DNA of 64,000 nucleotides from Candidatus Bipolaricaulota bacterium (GTDB lineage Bacteria > Bipolaricaulota > Bipolaricaulia > UBA7950 > UBA9294), in NCBI GenBank assembly GCA_028277345.1, contig JANQGM010000026.1, positions 62,001-126,000 on the forward strand, written 5' to 3'. The notes under the pieces are model-generated. The model was not told the origin of the DNA, ran no database searches, and saw only the letters and a program-made list of their open reading frames with translations. Shown here piece by piece: positions 43,573-53,336 of the stretch. Position 1 is the first letter of the stretch, and every line of letters starts with the position of its first letter. The position numbers and the translations under genes are program-made.

Positions 43573-45438
43573 GTGTTCAAGGACAGGTGGAAATTGGCTA
43601 GCGGACTGAATTCGACAGAACGAACGATACTGGGCAGCGTGTCCTACGTTGTCGCATTAGTTGTGAGCATTGTCATCAATCGAACCGGCATTCCGCTCAC
43701 TCCCGTGTTGTTCGCCGCCTTCGCCATCCCCTTCGTGTTCGCAACGCGCACCCTGCACATGCGAGGCGCGTTGCTCGTTTCCGCAGGCATCGCCGTGACC
43801 GGCGTCGCGTTGCTCCTGTTTTACGAGCCCGATGCCTTGCTTTCGACCCTTGCCTTTCCTCTCGTCACGATCGCGGCGGGCGGCTTGATCGGCTGGCTGA
43901 ACGAACGCCGGCATGCCAAACGCGCCATGTGGCAACAACCGCGCTCGTTGAAGGACCGCTACGATGAGGACTTGTTTGAACCGGCATTGAACATCGTGCA
44001 TTTCGTGGACCGTGAAGGAACGGTGGTCCGGCGCAATGAGGCATCAAGAACGGCTATTGGACATCCGACACGCCGGTCGCTTCAGTTGACGGAATACGTC
44101 CACCCCAGCGAAGGCACCAAGATCAAGACCGAACTGATCCGATTGTTCGACCGGGGGGAGATCCGCAGCATTCAAACCCGGTTCGTTTCCGAAGACCGAA
44201 AGAGCTTCCCCGTCGAGATTCGCGGCTCGCGCGTCAACGAACGGCTCGCCATTATCGAAGCACGGGATCGCTCCACGGAAGCGGAGCTCGAGCGGCAAAT
44301 CATGGAAACCGAGGCCCCGCATCGCCGTCTGATCGAAGATTCGATCGATACGTTGGATTCCGGCATCATCTTGACCGATCGAAAGCGTGAGGTGATTTGG
44401 GCCAATGCCACCATCGGCAAGTTCTTCGGGATCGATCGCGATCGTCTCATCGGCATCGACGCCAAGCGGGCCCTATCCCGCTATGTCGGTGCATTCGAGG
44501 ATGCCCAGAGCCTTTCCCAAGTGATGGAAGAAGCCATCGACAAGGGAGAACGTATCGAGTCCATCGTCTGCCATGTCCGCCCGACGTTGAGCCGGGCCGA
44601 GCGCATCTTGGAATATCGATCGATCCCCATTGAAACCGACCGCTACAAGGGCGGCCGCATCGATCACTATATCGACATCACCGAGCTCAAACAGTTGGAG
44701 GAAAGCCTGCGTGACAAAACGCGCAATCTGGAGCGCAGCAACGAAAAGTTGGAAGAGTTTTCCCACGTGGTGTCACACGACCTCAAGGAACCCCTGAGGA
44801 CCGTCGAAACCTTCAGCGGCTTCCTGTTGGAAGACTACGAAGATAAGCTGGATGAAGAGGGTGTGGACTATCTCAATACCCTCAAACGAACGTCGGCACG
44901 CATGCGCCAATTGATCAACGACTTGCTTTCCCTCGCCAGCATTCATATGGATACCAAGTCATTCGAACGCATCAACACCCAGCGAATGCTCGAAGAGATT
45001 CGCGAAGACCTGGAAATCCGCCTCCGTGGCGTCAACCTTCAGGTCGCCGGCGACCTGCCGCCGGTACGGGGCAGCCGGGTGCGCATCGGCGAGCTGTTCA
45101 GCAATCTCATCGTCAATGGCATCAAATACAACGACAAGGCTCTCCCCATGATCCGTGTCGGTTGGCAGAAGGACGCACGCAGCAACAACAACTCGGCAAC
45201 GTTTTTCGTAGAGGATAACGGCATCGGGATTGAAGACCGATACCAGGAACGCGTGTTCGGAATCTTCGAAAAACTCAATCCGAGGGAGGATTACGAGGGC
45301 ACAGGTGCCGGGTTGGCGATCTGCAAGCGGATCGTTGAAGAACACGGCGGAACGATTTGGGTAGAATCGGAAGTTGGCAAAGGGAGCACCTTCTACTTTA
45401 CCATCCCCCGAGCAAGAGAGGTGGAAACCCATGCATAA
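43573..45438 (+). CDS. PAS-domain membrane sensor histidine kinase
   Basis: This 621-residue kinase has four N-terminal membrane helices (about 12-115) and two PAS-like regions (about 128-235 and 245-375). A HisKA dimerisation helix carries the phosphoacceptor His402 (in EEFSHVVSHDLKEPLR), and a HATPase domain ends with GTGAGLAICKRIVEEHGG and GSTFYFTIP. The HisKA type resembles phytochrome-like kinases paired with small stand-alone receivers. The start at GTG 43573 is uncertain; a TTG at 43594 follows AGGTGG. The response regulator gene overlaps its end by eight bases. Confidence 0.9.
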   Translation: MFKDRWKLASGLNSTERTILGSVSYVVALVVSIVINRTGIPLTPVLFAAFAIPFVFATRTLHMRGALLVSAGIAVTGVALLLFYEPDALLSTLAFPLVTIAAGGLIGWLNERRHAKRAMWQQPRSLKDRYDEDLFEPALNIVHFVDREGTVVRRNEASRTAIGHPTRRSLQLTEYVHPSEGTKIKTELIRLFDRGEIRSIQTRFVSEDRKSFPVEIRGSRVNERLAIIEARDRSTEAELERQIMETEAPHRRLIEDSIDTLDSGIILTDRKREVIWANATIGKFFGIDRDRLIGIDAKRALSRYVGAFEDAQSLSQVMEEAIDKGERIESIVCHVRPTLSRAERILEYRSIPIETDRYKGGRIDHYIDITELKQLEESLRDKTRNLERSNEKLEEFSHVVSHDLKEPLRTVETFSGFLLEDYEDKLDEEGVDYLNTLKRTSARMRQLINDLLSLASIHMDTKSFERINTQRMLEEIREDLEIRLRGVNLQVAGDLPPVRGSRVRIGELFSNLIVNGIKYNDKALPMIRVGWQKDARSNNNSATFFVEDNGIGIEDRYQERVFGIFEKLNPREDYEGTGAGLAICKRIVEEHGGTIWVESEVGKGSTFYFTIPRAREVETHA

Positions 45439-45865
45439 CCTAGAAAAAATGAAAGTCCTGGTGGTTGAGGACAATCCCAATGATGTCACGATTATCAAGC
45501 GCGCCATGCGCAAGAGCGATCTAAAATGCGAGCTTTACTTCGCCGCTGACGGTGAGGAGGCCCTCGATGCCTTGGCGCAAAAGGGCGAATTCGAAGACAC
45601 CCCTCGTCCGGATCTCATCCTGCTGGATATCAACCTTCCAAAGATCAATGGCTTGGAAGTGCTGGCCAAGATCAAGGAAGACGAACGCTTGCGGCGCATC
45701 CCCGTCATCGTGTTGACCATCTCCGAACGAGAAGAAGACATGGTGAAGGCTTATGACAGCGGCGCGGCCAGCTATATGACGAAACCCGTGGACTCGAAGG
45801 ACTTCGAGCGCCTCATTCAAACCGTTCAAGACTATTGGCGCATCGCACGGCGCGCGCCCGAATAG
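45431..45865 (+). CDS. Single-domain response regulator (Rcp1-like)
   Basis: This 144-residue receiver domain has no output domain. It has acidic Glu13/Asp14, phosphoacceptor Asp66 in LILLDINLP, the conserved Thr in VLTIS and Lys in MTKPVD. The NPNDVTIIKRAMRKS helix is typical of receivers paired with phytochrome-like kinases. GAGGTGG seven bases upstream fixes ATG 45431 inside the kinase gene's end. It probably passes the signal on by protein interaction. Confidence 0.9.
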   Translation: MHNLEKMKVLVVEDNPNDVTIIKRAMRKSDLKCELYFAADGEEALDALAQKGEFEDTPRPDLILLDINLPKINGLEVLAKIKEDERLRRIPVIVLTISEREEDMVKAYDSGAASYMTKPVDSKDFERLIQTVQDYWRIARRAPE

Positions 45866-46269
45866 ACAGTTCTCACACGGCTGCTTGCCTCTCCGCGGCA
45901 GGCAGCCGATGCAAAAGACACCTGTCCCTTTTCCCACAGATCGATGACCTCTCGGAATGTCGTAAGCGCGTCGCGCTGAACAGCCCGATTCCATCCCCCC
46001 ATTCGCGGGATCAACGTATGCTCTTCGTGCTTGAGACAAGAACGTTGAGGCGCGTGCAAGCGAGGAGAAAACGATCGGAGCAATCCATCGTACCTCCTTA
46101 CCAACTTCCGCACCGTACGAGCGGTGCCTCTCCTTGCGCATGAACCTCAAAGAGCTGAAGGCTGTCCGCAGAGAAACAAGCGGAAAGAAGTGATACGAGT
46201 ACGGTAGAACAGCCAACGGTTCTTACCCCGGGAAGGCGGACTCAGCAGCCCGCCTTCCCTCCCCCCATT
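45866..46269. other. Intergenic region with a perfect hairpin, no convincing gene
   Basis: This stretch lies between the convergent response regulator and lipoprotein genes. It contains a 10-bp perfect hairpin GGGAAGGCGG/CCGCCTTCCC (46230-46239/46250-46259) with a 10-nt loop and no T tract on either side. Short frames on both strands have no recognisable protein features. An AAGGAGGTACGATG string on the minus strand near 46090-46100 leads only to a 25-codon frame with too short a spacing. The content is otherwise unexplained. Confidence 0.5.
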
Positions 46270-47010
46270 TTAGGGACGCTCCATCACGTCATGATAGACC
46301 GTCTCCGCAAGCTCCATCGCGCGGGACCGCGCAGCATCATCAAGTGGAACGCCGATCAACGCCGCCAATTCGATAATCGATTGCGACAGCTCTTCCGGCA
46401 GGAAGGCTGGCGGCTCGGACGCTTCCTCTGATCCGTAGAGGATTGATCTCAACGATGGCTCGAGCCGGCTCGTTTCACCCGCATTGAGCAGGGTTCGCAA
46501 TGAAAATGCCACCGCAAACTCCCACATCCGAACAGCGTCCGGCAGTTCTTCCAACACCGCATCCAAGGCGATCTGGAGCTCATCCTGGAGCGCGTAGATT
46601 TCCGCGAACAGCCCCTCGTCACCGGCGCGTTTGAGAACATCCAGATCGATCAACTGAAGCTGAGCAAGCGTCACGAGATTCTCCGATTGCCGCGCGCAAA
46701 ACTCCGCCAGATCCGCTCGAAGCCTCGCCAGCCGCGGGAGCCCGGCGACGACGTGCGCTCCCGTTTGCGTCAGAAGTTCGATGTGAAGAAGACCCAAGAG
46801 GGTTCCCGTGGTGGGACAGCTCGTATCAAGTCCCCCTGGAATGGCCACATCCGTTCCATAGAAGAGGTAGTCCGAATATGACCGGTGCAAGACGCCAAGT
46901 GGCGCGAACCCATCAAAGGCATCGGCGAACCGGCTTCCCAGCTCCGCGCTCGGACTGGCACATGCCGCCACCGAAAGGCTGATAACGAGAAGTCCCAGAA
47001 TGAGTTTCAT
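46270..47010 (-). CDS. Putative lipoprotein of unknown function
   Basis: This 246-residue protein has a signal peptide with lipobox SVAAC (Cys17). The mature part is helical with few charged clusters; I recognise no domain. Two further cysteines lie near residues 65 and 105. On the minus strand TATGCT (47022-47017) ends six bases before the ATG with no Shine-Dalgarno, suggesting leaderless translation. An in-frame upstream ATG would place the lipobox deep inside the protein and is rejected. Confidence 0.72.
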   Translation of the reverse strand: MKLILGLLVISLSVAACASPSAELGSRFADAFDGFAPLGVLHRSYSDYLFYGTDVAIPGGLDTSCPTTGTLLGLLHIELLTQTGAHVVAGLPRLARLRADLAEFCARQSENLVTLAQLQLIDLDVLKRAGDEGLFAEIYALQDELQIALDAVLEELPDAVRMWEFAVAFSLRTLLNAGETSRLEPSLRSILYGSEEASEPPAFLPEELSQSIIELAALIGVPLDDAARSRAMELAETVYHDVMERP

Positions 47011-47162
47011 ACGTACAGCATACGGTCTCCGCTCGGATTCGACACCGCGCCCATCAACCAGCAAGGCTGTCAGACAGAATGACAAATTCTGACAATTTCT
47101 CAATAACGCATAAACAGGACGTTTCCGCCCGCGATTTCCCACAGAGTGAGAGAGAAGAATGT

Positions 47163-47191
47163 TTGCCATGCAACTCGCATTTGACTAGAAT
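47163..47191 (+). promoter_or_regulatory. Promoter of the BMP-type ABC operon
   Basis: TTGCCA (47163-47168), a 17-base spacer and TAGAAT (47186-47191), five of six matches in each box. Transcription would start near 47198, about 58 bases before the TTG start codon. Confidence 0.7.
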
Positions 47192-47255
47192 GTCTCTACA
47201 TAAGGCGGGCACCGGAAACGGTGAGAGATTAGGTTTGCGCTTCAAGGAGGTTTCA

Positions 47256-48425
47256 TTGAAGAAGTTCTTTGCACTCACGCTCGTGCTGTTGCTGGGAATC
47301 TCGGTTCTTGGTCTAGCACAAGGAAAGATTGCGATGGTACTAGACGTTGGCGGACGAGGCGACCTCTCGTTCAACGACATGGGCTTCGCCGGCGCTGATA
47401 GGGCGGCTGAGGAATTCGGGCTTGAACTCACTGAAGTTCAGAGCGCTTCGGCAGCCGACTACCTTCCGAACTTCCGCAATCTGGCTCGAACCGGGCAGTT
47501 TGATTTGATCATCGGCGTTGGCTTCCTGCTGGGCGATGCGCTGGGAACCGTCGCTGCCGAGTTTCCTGAGCAGAAGTTCGCGATCATTGACGTAGACTGG
47601 ATCGTCGGACCCAACATTATCAACTTCGTGTTCCGAGAAAACGAAATGTCGGCCCTGATTGGCGCGCTCGCCGGTATGGCCGCTGCGGACGCTGGCTTTG
47701 CAGCCACAGGCGTTGTTCTGGGTATCCCGATCCCCGTGCTCTATCACTTCGAAGCCGGGTATCGCTTCGGTCAGGACTGGGGACTCAAGAAGTACGAAGA
47801 ACTGACGGGCAACGCCGCTGACGTGGCCATGCTCTACACCTATACCGGTACCTTTGACGACATCGCACTGGGCAAAGCAGCTTCCGAAGCCATGCTCGCC
47901 CAGGGTTCGGTCGGCATCTACAACGTCGCAGGTCCGCTGGGTACGGGCGACCACGAAGCCATCGTCGAATTCCACGATAATGCGGGAACGACCTACGGTC
48001 CTCCCTTCTACTTCGGCGTCGACGCCAATCAGGACTACTTCGGCCAGGGACAACACGCCCTCGCCAGTGGCATGAAGCGTGTTGATGTCGCCGTCTACTC
48101 CGCCGTGAAGTCCGTCATTGAGGGCACGTTCGAAGCTGGCGTCACCAGCCTCGGTCTTGCCGAGGGTGGCGTCGGAATCAGCAAGCGCGCCGACCTTGAC
48201 GCTGCGATCGAATTCGGCGTTGCTGCGGGTGTTGTCGAAGACACCCAGTCCGCTCGCAACCTGATCGTTGCCAACTGGACATCCAACCGTGCCACGGTTC
48301 CGACGTGGATTTGGCAGGCCGTCGACGAGCTCGAAGCCGGCATTCTTGACGGATCCATCGTCGTGTCCAACGCGAACAACGACGAGGAAATCGAGGCTGT
48401 TCGGGCGGAATTCCCGCTCGACTAG
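47256..48425 (+). CDS. BMP-family ABC substrate-binding protein (nucleoside type)
   Basis: This 389-residue exported protein of the BMP/PnrA family binds nucleosides or related ligands for import. It has a signal peptide ALTLVLLLGISVLGLAQG without lipobox, then GRGDLSFNDMGFAGADRAAE and a GVGFLLGDALGTVAAEFPEQ segment, both hallmarks of the family. The start codon is TTG at 47256, five bases after AAGGAGG; upstream in-frame starts lack a signal peptide at their N-terminus. A hairpin follows the gene before the ATPase and permeases. Confidence 0.88.
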   Translation: MKKFFALTLVLLLGISVLGLAQGKIAMVLDVGGRGDLSFNDMGFAGADRAAEEFGLELTEVQSASAADYLPNFRNLARTGQFDLIIGVGFLLGDALGTVAAEFPEQKFAIIDVDWIVGPNIINFVFRENEMSALIGALAGMAAADAGFAATGVVLGIPIPVLYHFEAGYRFGQDWGLKKYEELTGNAADVAMLYTYTGTFDDIALGKAASEAMLAQGSVGIYNVAGPLGTGDHEAIVEFHDNAGTTYGPPFYFGVDANQDYFGQGQHALASGMKRVDVAVYSAVKSVIEGTFEAGVTSLGLAEGGVGISKRADLDAAIEFGVAAGVVEDTQSARNLIVANWTSNRATVPTWIWQAVDELEAGILDGSIVVSNANNDEEIEAVRAEFPLD

Positions 48426-48447
48426 AAATGAGAATCGAGTAACAACG

Positions 48448-48480
48448 CGGGAGAGAGGGAGGCTCCTCTCTCCCGTTTCT
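48448..48480 (+). terminator. Intercistronic hairpin after the BMP gene
   Basis: An 11-bp perfect stem (48448-48458/48465-48475) with a 6-nt loop is followed by TTTCTTCT. It probably acts as a partial terminator or 3' stabiliser, leaving more binding protein than transporter. Confidence 0.7.
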
Positions 48481-48520
48481 TCTGTTTTCTCAGGGAATAT
48501 TTACTGGGTTGGGGGCATGA

Positions 48521-50119
48521 ATGAGTGACGAACATGCAGCACGGAACAGCGAGATGTTCCTCCGCGCCGAGAAGATCACCAAGGTCTATTCGGATGGCAC
48601 CGTAGCACTCAAGGAAGCATCCGTCGAAATCCGCTCCCATGAGATCATCGGCCTTCTGGGAGAAAACGGCGCGGGGAAGACGACGTTTACGAAAATCTTG
48701 TCCGGCCTGCTGCCGCCGACGAGCGGCCGCGTCATTTCTCCTGCTGGCCCTGTTCGATTCTCCAGTCCACGAGAAGCACTGGACTTCGGGATCGGAATGG
48801 TGCACCAGCACTTCGCCTTGGTGGGCACGTTCACGGCCGCCGAGAACGTCGCTCTGAGCTACGCTCGACCATTTTCGCGAATCCAATTGGCGAAAACGAT
48901 CGAGCAGCTCGAGGCGCTCATGGAAGAAAGCGGACTTGGGGTTCCACTGGACGTCCCTGTGGAGAAGCTCGCGGTAGGAGAACAGCAACGTGTCGAGATC
49001 CTCAAGGTCCTTTCACGAAACGTCGACCTATTGATTCTCGATGAACCCACGTCTGTTCTCACCCCCCTCGAGGTTGACGAGCTGTTCAATCTGCTTCGGC
49101 GTTTAAGAGATGCAGGCAAATCGATCATCCTGATCACGCATAAGCTCAAGGAAGTTCAAGACGTCACCAACCGCATCATCGTCTTGCGCCAAGGCGAGTT
49201 GGTGGGCGACGTTCAAACGGCCAGCGCGACAACCGAGCAACTGGCGCAGATGATGGTCGGTCAAGCCATTGAGGCAGAGGCAGGCGCCGTCGAACTCAGT
49301 GATGAAGAATTGCCTGCTTCAAGAACCTTGAAGGCCGTCAATCGGACGGTGGATAGCATTTTGCAGGTGGAGAACCTCACGATTCGAGGCAATACCGGAG
49401 AGATCGCTGTGGATGACATTTCCTTCGAGATCCACGGCGGCGAGATCTTTGGCATCGCTGGCGTTGAGGGGAACGGACAAACCGAGCTCGTCGAGTCATT
49501 GACCGGGTTGCGCGTTCCCGATTCGGGAACCGCCACGATCAACGGAACCAACATCCTGGGCGTCGATCCAAGACAGATCTATCGACTGGGCGTCGCCCAT
49601 ATTCCCGAAGATCGTTGGGAACTCGGACTGGTGCTTCCCTTCACATTAGCAGAGAACGCGATTCTCGGGGTTCATCGATGGGAACAGTTCCGCGGCGCCT
49701 TGTCGGTTCTGAAATGGGGACGCATCAATCAGCACGTCAAGCAACTCATGGAGCGCTTCGAGATCCGTGCAGCCGGGCCAGGCGCTCCAGCCAAGAGCCT
49801 GTCCGGAGGCAATCAACAGAAGCTGATCGTGGGACGGGAATTGGCCAAGAATCCGGACATTATCGTCGCATCCCAACCCACACGGGGCCTCGATATCGGA
49901 AGCGCCTACTACATTCGACAGACGTTGCTCGACATGCGCGAAAAGGGGCGAGCCATCCTCCTCGTGTCGGCCGATCTGGACGAGGTGCTCGCCCACGCCG
50001 ACCGCGTCGCCATCATGTTCGAGGGTCGATTCATGGAAGTCTGTTCGCCAGCTGATTTGACCCGAGAACGCGTCGGGATGCTCATGGGTGGCGTAACCGA
50101 AGCAAAGGAGACCGCATGA
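48521..50119 (+). CDS. Nucleoside-type ABC importer ATPase (tandem domains)
   Basis: This 532-residue protein has two ATPase domains, as in sugar/nucleoside importers (RbsA/YufO type). The N-terminal domain has a canonical Walker A GENGAGKTT and the C-terminal one a degenerate Walker A GVEGNGQTE with signature LSGGNQQK. The N-terminal domain's signature is weakened (KLAVGEQQRVEI). It energises the two permeases that follow and begins four bases of overlap with the first. Confidence 0.92.
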   Translation: MSDEHAARNSEMFLRAEKITKVYSDGTVALKEASVEIRSHEIIGLLGENGAGKTTFTKILSGLLPPTSGRVISPAGPVRFSSPREALDFGIGMVHQHFALVGTFTAAENVALSYARPFSRIQLAKTIEQLEALMEESGLGVPLDVPVEKLAVGEQQRVEILKVLSRNVDLLILDEPTSVLTPLEVDELFNLLRRLRDAGKSIILITHKLKEVQDVTNRIIVLRQGELVGDVQTASATTEQLAQMMVGQAIEAEAGAVELSDEELPASRTLKAVNRTVDSILQVENLTIRGNTGEIAVDDISFEIHGGEIFGIAGVEGNGQTELVESLTGLRVPDSGTATINGTNILGVDPRQIYRLGVAHIPEDRWELGLVLPFTLAENAILGVHRWEQFRGALSVLKWGRINQHVKQLMERFEIRAAGPGAPAKSLSGGNQQKLIVGRELAKNPDIIVASQPTRGLDIGSAYYIRQTLLDMREKGRAILLVSADLDEVLAHADRVAIMFEGRFMEVCSPADLTRERVGMLMGGVTEAKETA

Positions 50120-51264
50120 GTCCACAAGAAGCACAACGCAAATCACGCCTACTCCGCGGGATCCATCGGACGGTGACCGGCCTGCATCCGGCACTGGAAT
50201 CACTCATGGCAGCGGTCGTCGGATTGCTTGTCGGCGCAATTCTCATGAAAATCTGGGGATTCAAGCCATGGGAGGCCTATCGCGCACTCATCCAAGGTGC
50301 CTACGGCGGCGGCTACGAGCTATCAAACACCCTGGCTTGGGCCACGCCCCTCATCCTGACTGCATTGACATTCTCAATGTGCCTGCGGGCGGGCATGTTC
50401 AATATCGGGGCGGAAGGCCAGATGTATATGGGCGCGCTCGCCGCCGTGTGCATCGCCTACTTCGTGTTGCCACCGGGCATTCACCACCTCGTCGGGCTGC
50501 TGTTCGCCGCCACTGCCGGGGCGCTATGGAGCCTGGTCCCAGCTGCGCTGAAACTTCTGCGAGGGGTCAGCGAGGTCATTTCGACCATCATGTTCAACTG
50601 GATTGCCAGATGGCTGGGTCTGTATTTGACGCTCAACATTTTGGTCGACCCCATTCGTTCGGAGAAGTCCGTTTCGATCCCAACATCGGCTCGGCTACCT
50701 GTTCTGGTCGAAGGCACCAGTTTGTCTTATGGAATCTTCGTCTCCGTCGCCTTCGCCCTTGTCATCTACTTCCTGTTGTGGCATACGGCCACGGGGTACG
50801 AACTCAGAGCGGCCGGCTTGAATCCAACGGCGGCCCGCTATGGCGGCATTCGCAACAAACGTACGATGTTCTTGAGTTTTATTCTCGGTGGGATGGCCGC
50901 CGGCCTGGCCGGGGCCACCATCATGATGGGAATGCCGCCCACGTATGCGGCGTTTGGCGGATTCCCACAGATGCTGAACATGGGATTCAATGGCATGGCC
51001 GTCGCGATGGTCGGACGCAATCATCCCATCGGCATCATCATCGCCGCCATCTTCTTCGGTGGGTTGAGTTCGGGAGGGGGCTGGATGCAGATCCTGGCTG
51101 GAGTTCCGCTGGAGATGGTCAACGTTGTCATGGGTGCCATCGTGCTCACCATGTCTATTCCAGAGCTCATTCGCGTCTTCCCGGCCATCAAGAATGGAAC
51201 CTACAAGCTCATTCGATCCCTTCGCGATGGGAAGGGCAAGGCCGTTGAGGAGGGATCCACATGA
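50116..51264 (+). CDS. Nucleoside-type ABC importer permease 1
   Basis: This 382-residue protein has about ten helices and is of the BPD_transp_2 family (YufP-like). Motifs are AGMFNIGAEGQMYMGAL (about 92-108) and ATGYELRAAGLNPTAARYGG, typical of the coupling region. It pairs with the next permease and the double ATPase. Overlaps of four bases on both sides show tight translational coupling. Confidence 0.92.
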   Translation: MSPQEAQRKSRLLRGIHRTVTGLHPALESLMAAVVGLLVGAILMKIWGFKPWEAYRALIQGAYGGGYELSNTLAWATPLILTALTFSMCLRAGMFNIGAEGQMYMGALAAVCIAYFVLPPGIHHLVGLLFAATAGALWSLVPAALKLLRGVSEVISTIMFNWIARWLGLYLTLNILVDPIRSEKSVSIPTSARLPVLVEGTSLSYGIFVSVAFALVIYFLLWHTATGYELRAAGLNPTAARYGGIRNKRTMFLSFILGGMAAGLAGATIMMGMPPTYAAFGGFPQMLNMGFNGMAVAMVGRNHPIGIIIAAIFFGGLSSGGGWMQILAGVPLEMVNVVMGAIVLTMSIPELIRVFPAIKNGTYKLIRSLRDGKGKAVEEGST

Positions 51265-52154
51265 GTCTTAGCAATATCGTCGATCTTATCCGGATTGCAC
51301 TACACGCCATGGTCCCGCTTGCATTGACAGCCGTCGGCGAGATCGTGGGAGAGACAGCCGGTCTCTTCAACATCGGCTTAGAAGGCATCCTCCTTCTGAG
51401 TGCCTTTGCCGGAGCCATCGGCGCGGATTTCGGCGGCCCCTTGGTCGGATTGCTTGTTGGCATGGCCGTAGGCGGTGTTGTCTCGCTGCTCTTTGCCATT
51501 ATCAACACCTACTGGAAGGGAACGCAGATGGTGACAGGTGTCGGTATCAATCTGTTTGCCATGGGCTTTGTCGCGTTCGGGCTTATCCAGCTGGGGATCC
51601 CGGGCCATCACGTGGTCGCCGAAACCGGCCACCTGATGAAATTCCGAACACCGCTCGGCCTGTTCAGTCCCATGATCCTTGTTGCTTTGCTTCTACCTTT
51701 CGTGATCCACTGGTTCATGAAGCGCACACGCGCCGGACTGATGCTCAAAGCCGCCGGCGAAATGCCGGAAGCGGCCGATGTGGCCGGGATCAACATCAAT
51801 CGCATTCGACTGGTCGCCGCCGTCTTCGGCGGCGTCATGGCTGGACTGGCGGGCGCCTACATGAGCGTCGGCTGGCTATACATGGTCACCAAAGGCTTCG
51901 CCGCCGGACGGGGATTCATCGCCTTGGCATGCGTTGTTTTCAGCGGACTCAATCCCTTGTTGGCCTTGCTGGCCGCGTTCGTCTTCGGCTTCTTCCAGGC
52001 GCTAGCCGAGTGGGTAAAGACGCTTCCATCGAAACCCATTCCATTCGAATTCGTGTCGATGCTTCCCTACATCGTGACACTGCTCGTCGTTTCCGGTGCC
52101 ATCGGACGCGTACGGTTCCCGAAGTTCCTGGGGGTGCCTTATAAGCGTGAATAG
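51261..52154 (+). CDS. Nucleoside-type ABC importer permease 2
   Basis: This 297-residue protein is of the BPD_transp_2 family (YufQ-like) with eight to nine helices. It has ETAGLFNIGLEGILLL near the N-terminus and TRAGLMLKAAGEMPEAADVAG in the coupling loop. With permease 1 it forms the asymmetric channel. It is the last gene of the operon; the next operon has its own promoter 25 bases on. Confidence 0.92.
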   Translation: MSLSNIVDLIRIALHAMVPLALTAVGEIVGETAGLFNIGLEGILLLSAFAGAIGADFGGPLVGLLVGMAVGGVVSLLFAIINTYWKGTQMVTGVGINLFAMGFVAFGLIQLGIPGHHVVAETGHLMKFRTPLGLFSPMILVALLLPFVIHWFMKRTRAGLMLKAAGEMPEAADVAGININRIRLVAAVFGGVMAGLAGAYMSVGWLYMVTKGFAAGRGFIALACVVFSGLNPLLALLAAFVFGFFQALAEWVKTLPSKPIPFEFVSMLPYIVTLLVVSGAIGRVRFPKFLGVPYKRE

Positions 52155-52178
52155 GCGTGAAAGGACTCAAAAAACGCG

Positions 52179-52207
52179 TTGACTACGCAGAGCTATAAAC
52201 CTATGAT
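52179..52207 (+). promoter_or_regulatory. Promoter of the phosphonate-type ABC operon
   Basis: TTGACT (52179-52184), a 17-base spacer and TATGAT (52202-52207), each five of six consensus. The leader to phnD would be about 80 bases. Confidence 0.8.
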
Positions 52208-52294
52208 AGTGTTATGAGGATTACTGTGGGGAATGGGGCTGGTGCGCTCAGTCCCATTTCCCGAGGTTTCTGCTGCAACACCAGGAGGTGCACC

Positions 52295-53302
52295 ATGCGT
52301 AAGTTCTTGGCTTTGACGCTGATTGCGGTCATGGGTCTCAGCGTCATCGGTTTCGCTCAGCCCGGCTCCAGCCCGGATGAGCCGATCTACATGCTTCTCG
52401 TCCCGTCCACCGAAGGCGCAACCGTCGACCAAGTCGGCCAGGCCATCGCCGAAGCAATCTTCGATCTTACCGGCCTTTACATCGTCGCTAGCCTTCAGGC
52501 GGACTATACGGCCATGATCGAAGCGTTCGCCGCGTCCGAGGGCGACACGTTCGGAATGCCGACAACGGATCAGTACATCCGCATCTATGACCGCACCGGC
52601 GGAAACGTCAGCCCGCGGCTCGGATCGGTCCGCTACGGCTACCCGTACTACTATTCCAGCATCTACGCCCACCGCGATAGCGGAATCACAACGGTCGACG
52701 ACCTCGATGGCAAGATCTGGATCTACAATGACACCGGCTCCACGTCCGGCTATGTCTTCCCGAACATGGTGTTCGAGGATGCCGGCATCGAGTTCGCCAG
52801 CATCGTCACCACCGGTGGCCACACCAACTCGATGGTCGCTCTCATCGAGGGCCAGGGCGACTTCTGCACGGGCTACGGCTCCGCGCCTGGCGCTCCGGAT
52901 GCCTGGACCGGCCGCCGCTGGGAATACGGCGACGACCCGGAAATGTGGCTGTGGGACCGCTGGAACAACAAGCTCTTTGAAGGCGACTTCCGCGGCACCA
53001 ACTTCGACCTGCGCCGCGCCGTGCGCAACACCTACGATTGGGACACGGTCCTCACCGACATCGGTGTCGTCCTGAATATCGGCCCCATCCCGAACGACTG
53101 TCTGGCCTTCGGCCCCGACTTCCCGGTGGACCTCGCCGATCAGATCGTTGAAGCCATCAAGATCCACATCGACACCGAGGAAGGCGCCGCGCTGTGGGGC
53201 GACGAGAACTTCTACGAGTGGACGGCTGTGGCCGACATTGACGATTCGTTCTATGACGGCTACCGCGAAATCCTCGGCCTTCCTGTCCCGGACCGGAACT
53301 AG
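52295..53302 (+). CDS. phnD: Phosphonate/phosphate-type ABC substrate-binding protein (PhnD-like)
   Basis: This 335-residue exported binding protein has a signal peptide FLALTLIAVMGLSVIGFAQ. Its order of segments matches PhnD/PtxB: YMLLVPSTEG, DYTAMIEAFA, a YYYSSIYAHRDSGITTVDDL stretch and SGYVFPNMVFEDAGIEF. AGGAGG stands before the ATG at 52295. The preferred ligand (phosphonate, phosphite or another anion) cannot be decided. No C-P lyase or phosphonatase genes are in the window. Confidence 0.87.
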   Translation: MRKFLALTLIAVMGLSVIGFAQPGSSPDEPIYMLLVPSTEGATVDQVGQAIAEAIFDLTGLYIVASLQADYTAMIEAFAASEGDTFGMPTTDQYIRIYDRTGGNVSPRLGSVRYGYPYYYSSIYAHRDSGITTVDDLDGKIWIYNDTGSTSGYVFPNMVFEDAGIEFASIVTTGGHTNSMVALIEGQGDFCTGYGSAPGAPDAWTGRRWEYGDDPEMWLWDRWNNKLFEGDFRGTNFDLRRAVRNTYDWDTVLTDIGVVLNIGPIPNDCLAFGPDFPVDLADQIVEAIKIHIDTEEGAALWGDENFYEWTAVADIDDSFYDGYREILGLPVPDRN

Positions 53303-53336
53303 GTGAAGGGGTAGGGAAACAACAGAACGTAACTAC

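Noticed and set aside
45521-46216. Minus-strand frame of 231 codons running from the gap into the response regulator
   Set aside because: Half of it is antisense to the receiver domain and the rest shows no protein pattern or ribosome site at its start.
46230-46259. Rho-independent terminator for the lipoprotein or response regulator gene
   Set aside because: The stem is perfect, but neither strand has a T tract after it, so I list it only as a hairpin.
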